DNA from: Herpetosiphon gulosus
Lineage (GTDB): Bacteria; Chloroflexota; Chloroflexia; Chloroflexales; Herpetosiphonaceae
Direction: 5' to 3'
NCBI RefSeq assembly: GCF_039545135.1
Contig: NZ_BAABRU010000023.1
Location: forward strand, 1 to 63,612
Length of the DNA stretch: 63,612 nt
Shown here: piece after piece, positions 35,827 through 42,750 of the stretch
Layout: each line of letters starts with the position of its first letter
Numbering within the stretch: the first letter of the stretch is position 1
The notes under the pieces: generated by a model
Seen by the model: only the letters and a program-made list of their open reading frames with translations
Database searches by the model: none
Told to the model about the DNA's origin: nothing
Translations under genes and position numbers: made by a program

Positions 35827-36420
35827 ATGCAACTCGGTGATTGGGTTGAATTTCAAATTATTGTTAGCAAACAATCAAAAGGCCCAGGCAGTACGCCAAC
35901 CACCCAAAATATGGGGCGGGTGCGCCGCGGAATGGTGATTGGGGTGCGCAATGTCTATGATGTGGTTGGTGGCAATCCGCCCCAATTAGCCAATCCCCAA
36001 CCAGTTTTGATTGTGGCGGTTTCGTTGCATCGGGCTTACCGGGTTTTCCCCCACGATGCCACGCTGACCAATCCGCCAACCCCACGCCGCAGCCGCCAAC
36101 GCCGCGTTGCTGCGCCACCAGCCCAAACGGTGGTTCATGGCAACGATGACGATGATTGGCACGCTGTCGATGATCAGGCATTAAGTTTATTAATCGCCGA
36201 ACAAATTGGCAATTGGATTACCGCAGGCCAAATGTTTACCGCCTACGATATTACGATGGCCTTGCGCACCGCCAACCCACGCTTGATCATCAAGCATGAA
36301 CGAGTCCGACCATTGGTCCATGAAGTGATGGCTTCGGCGGTGGTCAGCGGTTTGTACGAACGCGAAAGCGCCTCGTTCAATAGCAACCAAGCCACCCGCT
36401 ACTTGCCAATTGAAGCGTAA
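35827..36420 (+). CDS. PARP-linked protein of unknown function with C-terminal helical domain
   Basis: In this 197-residue protein, residues 1-75 form a beta-rich region ('MQLGDWVEFQIIVSKQSKG', 'VLIVAVSLHRAYRVF'), perhaps SH3/OB-like. A basic Arg/Pro linker and an acidic patch follow. Residues about 120-195 ('WITAGQMFTAYDITMALR', 'HERVRPLVHEVM') look like a small winged-helix-like domain seen in uncharacterised bacterial proteins. The ATG at 35827 has GGAGG upstream. It is only 29 bp from the PARP gene, so the two are probably one operon, and this may be a substrate, partner or regulator of PARP (inference). It has no macrodomain and no PARG motif. Confidence 0.72.
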   Translation: MQLGDWVEFQIIVSKQSKGPGSTPTTQNMGRVRRGMVIGVRNVYDVVGGNPPQLANPQPVLIVAVSLHRAYRVFPHDATLTNPPTPRRSRQRRVAAPPAQTVVHGNDDDDWHAVDDQALSLLIAEQIGNWITAGQMFTAYDITMALRTANPRLIIKHERVRPLVHEVMASAVVSGLYERESASFNSNQATRYLPIEA

Positions 36421-36447
36421 ACCAGAACATAGAACATAGAATATCGA

Positions 36448-36560
36448 AACCGCGAAGAACACGAAGATCGCAAAGATTAACTAGGTGGTATGTTTGAATT
36501 GCCGCTAACCGGAATAGGACGATACATCCAACCTTCGTGCTCTTCGTGTTCTTCGTGGTT
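36448..36560. repeat. Intergenic inverted-repeat family, well-preserved copy
   Basis: The 20-bp arms AACCGCGAAGAACACGAAGA and TCTTCGTGTTCTTCGTGGTT are complementary with one mismatch. It lies between the convergent PARP-linked gene and murF-alr. Confidence 0.8.
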
Positions 36561-36587
36561 ACTGGCCTCTAATCCCTACCCCCTCGT

Positions 36588-39143
36588 TTAGCGCTCAGCG
36601 AAATGCTCAACTGGCTCGCGGGGCACGCGTGGCAAGATTGCCGAAACCACTTCATAGGCATTTGTGCCCAACCACGCAGCCACTTCCTCCGCCCGAATTC
36701 GATCTGCGCCCTGTTGACCGATCAGCACGACTTGATCGCCGCGTTGCACAGCATCAAGCTCAGTTACATCGATCATGGCATAATCCATACAAACCCGTCC
36801 CACGACTGGCACGCGCTGACCATGAATCAGAACTTCACGCCAAGGCTGGGGTGCACGCCGAAATCCATCGGCATAACCCACTGGAATGGTGGCAATCCGC
36901 GAGGCACGGCTGGTGACAAAGGTACAGCCATACGAAATTGGGCTACCTGCTGGCAACTCGCGTACTTGGGCAACCTCAGTCTGGAATTCTAAAACTGGCT
37001 GGAGATTCAAAGGCACATCACTGCTTGGGTCGATGCCATACAGCCCAATTCCGGCTCGCACCATATCATAGCGAGCACGTGGATGAACCATGGCCGCAGC
37101 ACTATTGGCGGCATGCACCACAGGCGGTCGTAATCCACGCTGAGTTAATTGATCAAGCAGCGTTTGAAAACGTTGTAATTGCAAGCTAAAAAAGCTGGCA
37201 TCAGCCTCATCGGCATTGGCAAAATGGGTGAAAATACCGACAACTTCGATGCTCGCCAAGCCCTGCAACCATTCAATAAAACCGACTGCTTGCTCAACCG
37301 CCAAACCCAGTCGCGCCATCCCAGTATCAATTTTGATATGGACTTGGGCTTTTAAACCTAAGGCTAAGGCCTGCTCGTGCAACGATTGAGCAACATGGCG
37401 ATCAAAGAGCGCCACACTGATCCGATTGAGCAAAGCTTCGCGCATTTGCCAGGCTGGTGTATAGCCCAAAATCAAAATTGGCGCAGCAATATCAGCTTGG
37501 CGCAAGTGCAGTGCTTCGCCCAAAGTTGCTACCGCCAACGAGCTTGCACCATTTAATAAGACGGTGCGGGCTGAACGAACTGCGCCATGACCATAAGCAT
37601 CGGCTTTGAGCACCGCCATGACTGGCACACCAACCACCCGACGAAGCACTTGCACATTGCTCGCTAAAGCATCAAGATCGATTCGCACAGTCGTAGGCCG
37701 ATCGGGCAGGCCAATGCGTACATTGCGCCAAACATGTTCTTGGCGCACCAACACCTGCCGTGGATCGGCTTCAGGAGCCAACAAGCCCGCGACCACATGT
37801 TCCAACCGCGCGTCAGCCGCACCCTTGACCAACACTAAATCGCCTTCCCCAAGATCGTTTGGGATCGCGGCCAAGACTGCCGCCGCACTATGTACACTGA
37901 TGGTGTTAATTTGATACCCGTGAGTTGCACTTGCTTCACGTGCACTCGTAGCAGCAAGCGCTGCTTGGTCGCCTTTAGTAATCAGTAAATCGACATGTTG
38001 GGCGGCGATTTGGCCTGCTTGTTGATGAAAGCGAGCACTAGCAGCGCCCAATTCTGCCATATCACCGAGAATCGCAATCCGTCGGCGGGCTGGCAACGAA
38101 CCAAGCGTTTGCAAGGCTGCATAAACCGATTCGGGCGCAGCATTAAAGGTATCATCAATAATCGTCGCGCCATTGCGTCCAGCCAACGGATTGAAACGGC
38201 CATGAACTGGAGGCAAACCAGCTAAGGCTTCCCGCATTTCGGCCAAACTGAGGCCAGCAACATAGCCCACGGCAATTGCAAAGGCGGCAGCCTGAACACT
38301 TGGCACGCCACTTGCTAAGAGTTGAATACATTCAGGGGCATGTTCAGGTATGTGGATAGTGAATCGGGTTGACTGAACGGTGCTGGTCACATTGCTCCAA
38401 CGAATCTCACACGCTGCATTCTGCCCAACCCGCAGAAGGCGAGCGTGCGTTTGTTCAGCCATTGCAGCCACAAGAGGATCGTCGCCATTCAAGATTGCGT
38501 AACCGTGGGCGGGTAACTGTTGAATAATCGCGGCTTTTTCATGGGCAATCGCGGCTTGTGAGCCAAATGCCCCAAAATGAGCCGAACCAACATTGGTGAC
38601 AATCCCAATCTCGGGGGGGAAAAGCTGGCACAGCTGGGCAATCTCGCCTGGGTGATCAGCCCCAAACTCTAAAACTGCCCATTGCTGAGCCGCAAGCTCG
38701 GCCATGGTCACCGATAAGCCTAAATCGGCATTGAACGAACGTGGGCTACGCAACACCGAGTAGCGGCTTGCCAATACATGGGCAATCGCTCGTTTGGTTG
38801 AGGTTTTGCCAACGCTGCCAGTAATTGCTACTGTGCGCGGCGCGTGTTTGGCAAACTGAGCCTTGGCCCAACTGCGCAGTAAGATTAAAGGATCGTTACA
38901 AACTAGAACGGTAATCGATGCAGGAATGACGCTAGGTGCATATTGACAGACCACTCCGGTTGCTCCAGCGGCAATTGCATCGCGAATAAAACCATGGCCA
39001 TCAGCCCGCGCTGTTTGGAGCGCAATAAACAAATTACCAGTTTGGGTTAGGCGTGAGTCATAAGCCCAACCTGACCATTGTATTTGGTCGCCAGCTTGGG
39101 CTATTTGCGCTCCAGCAGCGATTAAATCAGCAACGTGAATCAT
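36588..39143 (-). CDS. murF-alr: Bifunctional MurF ligase / alanine racemase
   Basis: This 851-residue protein combines two cell-wall enzymes. Residues 1 to about 455 are MurF (adds D-Ala-D-Ala to UDP-MurNAc-tripeptide): the P-loop 'AITGSVGKTSTK' near 107-117, 'LEFGADHPGEI', 'ILNGDDPLV', 'DDTFNAAPESV' and 'LVLVKGAADARLE'. Residues about 480-851 are a fold-type III alanine racemase: PLP-Lys K513 in 'AVLKADAYGHG', catalytic Tyr in 'PISYGCTF', and 'VGRVCMDYAMIDVT'. All active-site motifs of both halves are intact. Such fusions are known in Bacteroidetes and some other phyla. D-alanine supply is thus coupled to its use. The gene stands alone. Confidence 0.94.
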   Translation of the reverse strand: MIHVADLIAAGAQIAQAGDQIQWSGWAYDSRLTQTGNLFIALQTARADGHGFIRDAIAAGATGVVCQYAPSVIPASITVLVCNDPLILLRSWAKAQFAKHAPRTVAITGSVGKTSTKRAIAHVLASRYSVLRSPRSFNADLGLSVTMAELAAQQWAVLEFGADHPGEIAQLCQLFPPEIGIVTNVGSAHFGAFGSQAAIAHEKAAIIQQLPAHGYAILNGDDPLVAAMAEQTHARLLRVGQNAACEIRWSNVTSTVQSTRFTIHIPEHAPECIQLLASGVPSVQAAAFAIAVGYVAGLSLAEMREALAGLPPVHGRFNPLAGRNGATIIDDTFNAAPESVYAALQTLGSLPARRRIAILGDMAELGAASARFHQQAGQIAAQHVDLLITKGDQAALAATSAREASATHGYQINTISVHSAAAVLAAIPNDLGEGDLVLVKGAADARLEHVVAGLLAPEADPRQVLVRQEHVWRNVRIGLPDRPTTVRIDLDALASNVQVLRRVVGVPVMAVLKADAYGHGAVRSARTVLLNGASSLAVATLGEALHLRQADIAAPILILGYTPAWQMREALLNRISVALFDRHVAQSLHEQALALGLKAQVHIKIDTGMARLGLAVEQAVGFIEWLQGLASIEVVGIFTHFANADEADASFFSLQLQRFQTLLDQLTQRGLRPPVVHAANSAAAMVHPRARYDMVRAGIGLYGIDPSSDVPLNLQPVLEFQTEVAQVRELPAGSPISYGCTFVTSRASRIATIPVGYADGFRRAPQPWREVLIHGQRVPVVGRVCMDYAMIDVTELDAVQRGDQVVLIGQQGADRIRAEEVAAWLGTNAYEVVSAILPRVPREPVEHFAER

Positions 39144-39349
39144 TCAATTCCTACCAACTATCAAACCTAACCAAGTAAGTTAGGCCAGCGATCTACACCA
39201 TCGTATCCCACATGGCTTCCCTACTTATGGGGATGCATTATAGCCAAAATTGGCGACTTTCGTCCTATCAGGATATGTGCATAGCGCCAAGTAGAACGGT
39301 TGTATAATCGCAGTGTGTGTTGGTATTTTATCTCGTGGAGGGATGTTTT

Positions 39350-39562
39350 ATGCAACGGATTCGGGTAGTGCTACGCGAAGTGGCGCAACAAAAGGGGTTC
39401 AACATCACATCACTGGCCGACGCTGCCAAAGTCAACCCTGAAACGGTTCGCAAACTGTGGCACGATGAATCGAAACGCATCGACCGCGAGAACCTTGAGA
39501 AAATCGCTAATGCGCTCCAAGTTAGCCCGCTAATGCTGCTCTCAGTCGGCGGTAAAGAATGA
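39350..39562 (+). CDS. Small Cro/C1-type HTH protein
   Basis: This 70-residue protein is essentially one helix-turn-helix domain: 'NITSLADAAKVNPETVRKL' as the HTH and 'RENLEKIANALQVSPLMLL' as the closing helices. The ATG at 39350 is chosen because GGAGG lies upstream ('ggagggatgtttt'). A strong terminator follows, so it is a single-gene unit divergent from murF-alr. The target is unknown. Confidence 0.87.
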   Translation: MQRIRVVLREVAQQKGFNITSLADAAKVNPETVRKLWHDESKRIDRENLEKIANALQVSPLMLLSVGGKE

Positions 39563-39563
39563 G

Positions 39564-39602
39564 AAACAATGAAGGTCGGGGATTCCCGACCTTCATTGTT
39601 TC
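39564..39602. terminator. Strong palindromic terminator
   Basis: The long perfect stem AAACAATGAAGGTCGGG / CCCGACCTTCATTGTTT with a 4-nt loop can end both the HTH transcript and the convergent nrdJ transcript. Confidence 0.85.
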
Positions 39603-39621
39603 TAGCAGTAGAATATTCAAT

Positions 39622-40541
39622 TTATAAAAAATCGATTTCGCAAGCGCCCGACATACAGGCTAATTCTTGCGCTGCAGTGGTCAAATCTTCTTCTTCGTAG
39701 CGATAGACTTTCGAGAAGTCGATTGGCGGGAATTCTGCCGCTAGTTTTTCGTATTCTTCGCGGCCAATCTCCACATACGGCATTTGGGCATAATTGGCAT
39801 CAAACGATGGCAAGAAGGCCATCCCACCAATCACCTCGCGGTGTTCCCAAATCCATTTCATTACTTCCATTACTTCATCGGGCTTGTAGGTGATCGTCAC
39901 CGACGGATTGTGCTCAGTCCAATTGAGTTTATTCTGCAACCAATAGTTACATTGCTCAATCGCCCCACGGCTGTTGCGAGTGATGGCATTTTCGGGTGCT
40001 TTGACTGGGAAGTGCACCACCCAAGTCGTGGCATCATCACGGGTTTGGCCATTTTCAGGGTCCATCGGCACGCCTGCATCACGCAACACTTTGTAAATTG
40101 GCGAGTGGGTGCTGACCCGCACGTTGCGAATGTAATAGGGTGCCCAGCGTGAGTGCAAGCCCGAAGCACAATCGAGCAGTTGGCTGCTGTTGCCACTTGG
40201 CTTGACACAGGTGATCGATACCGATTGATTGATGCCTAACTTTTCGGCATACTCGCGGTTGACTTCGACCGCAATTTCCAGCAAGCGGCGTTGAACTTCA
40301 GGATCTTGGGCCACTGTGCTATCCATTTGACCAGTGATATCGACACCGAGCAATCGTTCTTCTTGGCAGTTTTCCGACCATTGAGATCGCAAACCTGGGA
40401 AGTGGGTCGCCATCGATTGGATCGTGCCGATAATCGTGGCAACTTCGACTTTTTCGCGCAAGCTTTCAAATGTATCATCGGCGCGGGCAACCGCTGCCGT
40501 CAAATTACAAAACTGGTAAGGCCGCAGAATAATTTCGCCAC
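39622..40541 (-). CDS. nrdJ: Class II ribonucleotide reductase, 3' exon
   Basis: This is the C-terminal part of a B12-dependent ribonucleotide reductase. After splicing it supplies residues 452-757, beginning within the Cys codon (bases GT at 40541-40540). It carries 'CGEIILRPYQFCNLT' (thiyl-radical Cys plus redox-partner Cys) and 'SITCVKPSGNSSQLL', and the C-terminal redox pair in 'ACMSGACEIDFL'. The frame is open 34 nt further upstream to 40575 but that part is intron, and no ribosome binding site is seen there. Without joining to the upstream exon the fragment lacks the ATP-cone and half of the barrel. Confidence 0.85.
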
Positions 40542-40769
40542 CAAAACTGTTACCTGCTCTTGCGAGCTGCCACAACCATTTCTGTTGTGGTCTGCACCTT
40601 CAATTGGTTATACGTGCAGTTCAGAGTGCGTCACCAACTCGACTGAGTTGCCCCTTGTCACTCGTTCGCGGCTTCCCTTGCGGGCGATCCGACGACGTTA
40701 CCTACTTCTAGGCTTCCATCGTTATTCAGGGTTTTCCTAGGTTGTCGCCAACTTAGGCCGCTAGGCTTA
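40542..40769 (-). ncRNA. Candidate 228-nt group I intron in nrdJ
   Basis: It interrupts the Cys codon of NPCGEI: exon ...AATCCGT | intron ...TTTTG | GTGGCGAA. P1 pairs exon CCGU with intron GCGG (nt 9-12) with a U-G wobble at the 5' splice site, and the last intron base is G. Hand folding gives P2 (13-34, GCGA loop), P3 (39-42 with 115-118), P4 (48-52 with 74-78), P5 (58-69), P6 (79-101, GCAA loop), P7 (107-111 GAGUG with 142-146 CACUC), P8 (120-135) and P9 hairpins (151-214). This is the group I order, with P7 and P3 interleaved. In intron numbering n, the window position is 40770 minus n. No homing endonuclease fits. The in-frame stop in the intron means protein splicing is excluded. Confidence 0.82.
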
Positions 40770-42123
40770 ACGGATTCGTGCCAAATTCGGCGGGCTTACG
40801 ACGAGCTGGGCGCATATCGATCGCGCTTTGGCGATTGAAAATGCCAGGTTCGCCGCGACCAGATTTCACCATCGACAGTACTTGCTCGATAATTTCGAGT
40901 TGGGTCAAACCACTAGCTGGCCAGACCGCTGAGTTATTAGCGTTCCAGCGTTGGCTATTTTCGCGGTCAAAATCGCCATCTTTGGCAGTCAGCATATCGT
41001 GGTCGTCGTAATCGAACAGGCTGATCATTGCTGTACGACGCACACCGCCGCTGACCGCTGCATTACCAACCGAGCACATAAGGTCGTGGGCATCGATTGA
41101 GCGCAGGAATGAGCCTTGACGTGCCAAAATACGTGAGCGAGCAAAATCGAGCATTTGGCGGAACGGCTCAGGCCCAGAAGCACGACCACCTTTGATCCGC
41201 AAGGGAGCGCCAGCAGGCCGCAATTGCGAAAGATCAAAAGTTACATCATTGCCAGCAAACCAGGTTTCTAAGCCAAAGCGAAGTGCTTCAGCCCAGCCCT
41301 CAGCCGAATCTTCGACCACATATTGAGTAGCTGGTGCGCCAGATTGACGCTTGACGCGAGGAAATTGCTCGATGTACTTGTGTTCGACTGAGAAACCCAC
41401 GCCACAACCGCTCATCGAAATAATCAAGGCTTCAACAAATGAGTCGATGCTATCGACTGGTAAATACGAGCAGTTATAAATCGCAATATTGTTGCGGCGG
41501 GCGGCTGGCCCAGCCATCGCCAACAAGCGCATCGAAGGCATCGCCCGCATTTCGAGAATGGCTTGGCGCACGCGGTTGTAATCGGCATCATCAAGTTTAT
41601 TGTCGGAAATTTCGCGCAAGAAATTGACTGAGCGATCGACAGTTTCGATCCAGGTTTCGCGGCGGCCTAAGTCATAATCGAAGCGCGAGTATTTATCGAA
41701 AAATTGAAATTTTTGCAACGGCGAGGGGAAATATTGATCAGATTCGGCAAACGCATGGCGAATTGCTTCTGGGACAGGGCGTTGCTCACGCTTTTTGGCA
41801 TGCTCGGCGCGATAAAGAATATAGCTCTTGGCGGCTTCAAACTCGCCAGCAGCTTGCAACATCACCTCAACAGTATCTTGCACAGCCTCGACGGTTGGGG
41901 TCGTGGCATATTTGGCAGCCAAAATATTGACCACGCGCTGGGCCAATTCGGCAACGGTGGTATGCGGTTGACGGCCTAAACCAGCAAAACAGCGGGTCAA
42001 AGCGCGTTCAATCCGGGCCACATCAAACGTCACCTCACGACCATCACGCTTGATGATTGTGGTTGGCGGCGCTACTTGGCGGTCATCGAGCGGGGTCAAC
42101 GTGACCTGTTCCGTCATAACCAA
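40770..42123 (-). CDS. nrdJ: Class II ribonucleotide reductase, 5' exon
   Basis: This is the N-terminal part of an adenosylcobalamin-dependent reductase that converts ribonucleotides to deoxyribonucleotides. Residues about 20-110 are an ATP-cone ('IIKRDGREVTFDVARIERAL'), which gives allosteric control. The barrel follows, with 'AIYNCSYLPVDSIDSF' (first redox Cys) and 'MSGCGVGFSVE'. It ends at 'KPAEFGTNP' plus the first base of the Cys codon. Without splicing, translation continues only to 'LSLAA' and stops at 40753. The joined product is 757 residues, the usual size for monomeric class II enzymes. The promoter carries two NrdR-like boxes. Confidence 0.88.
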
Positions 42124-42226
42124 GTCCTTTCAAACATCCAAAATAAAGACAACAAAAAATTAAGGGTGCAATCAAAATGTGATTGTTCCCGTTGTTGGAG
42201 CAAGTATTGCTTGGTTGCGTGTGCAT

Positions 42227-42251
42227 TTAACGCAGAGGCGCAGAGCAATTA
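42227..42251. repeat. Short copy of the CGCAGAGGCGCAGAG repeat module in the nrdJ leader
   Basis: 'TTTAACGCAGAGGCGCAGAG' matches the module seen at 32468 and 53637. It lies inside the predicted nrdJ leader. Confidence 0.6.
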
Positions 42252-42313
42252 ATTTAATTTGGTTGCATTGGGGCAACCATGAATACCTAGAGAGTGAGCC
42301 TTCCCATTAAAAA

Positions 42314-42348
42314 ACAGCAAGTAGAGAGTGCTGGCTCTTACTTACTGT
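42314..42348 (-). terminator. Intrinsic terminator inside the nrdJ leader
   Basis: On the minus strand the stem ACAGTAAGTA / TACTTGCTGT (extended by GAG/CTC past a bulge) is followed by six T. It lies about 90 nt downstream of the predicted nrdJ start site and 190 nt before the ATG, so it can act as an attenuator or produce a short leader RNA. Confidence 0.7.
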
Positions 42349-42365
42349 ACAAACTCAAAAAAACT

Positions 42366-42384
42366 GCGTTACAAGTTGTAACGC
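42366..42384. promoter_or_regulatory. Perfect 19-bp palindrome in the nrdJ leader
   Basis: GCGTTACAAGTTGTAACGC is symmetric with 9-bp arms. It lies just upstream of the leader terminator (in nrdJ direction). It could be a protein-binding operator in DNA or a hairpin in the RNA. Confidence 0.6.
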
Positions 42385-42439
42385 CACTGTAAATCTACAT
42401 TGTAAAGCTGATTGAATGCTTTCGAAGAAGTTTGATGCA

Positions 42440-42487
42440 ATCCAATATATAGTATGTCTTTTTAGCTGTCAACACTAGATGTAGTAT
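42440..42487 (-). promoter_or_regulatory. nrdJ promoter with two NrdR-like boxes
   Basis: On the minus strand TTGACA (42467-42472) and TATATT (42444-42449) are 17 bp apart, predicting a start near 42437. Plus-strand ATCCAATATATAGTAT (42440-42455) and ACACTAGATGTAGTAT (42472-42487) each match 13 of 16 positions of the NrdR box consensus ACACwATATATwGTGT. They start 32 bp apart, about three helical turns. One box covers the -10 and the other abuts the -35, the usual layout for NrdR repression. Confidence 0.78.
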
Positions 42488-42750
42488 TTTTTATGGAAAG
42501 TGCTGCTAAAAAACGAGTTGTAATCGTTGACTATTTAGCAGATTATAACGGTGCAAAACTTGCTTATCCACAACCTATAAACAACAGCTAAACTCAATTT
42601 TTACCAAGATGAGAGAATCCTAAATTAGGCAAAATCACCCCTAGGGGTGAAACCATTGGTAGGATTTGGACTATCATCATTTAAATGTAATGTACCAACG
42701 CTAGGGTTTGGCTCTATAATGAGCCTAGCGATTTTAGACAAGGTAGATTT

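Noticed and set aside
40291-40740. Plus-strand 149-codon open frame across the nrdJ junction
   Set aside because: It is antisense to the exon and intron, with no ribosome binding site and no recognisable protein features.
40542-40769. Intein, frameshift or IS remnant in nrdJ
   Set aside because: The insert has an in-frame stop at 40753, is too short for an intein, has no inverted ends or target duplication, and exact removal restores the conserved NPCGEI motif.
42124-42437. Cobalamin riboswitch in the leader of B12-dependent nrdJ
   Set aside because: The expected B12-box sequence and its flanking helices were not found when reading the minus strand. Only the palindrome, the terminator and a short repeat are present.
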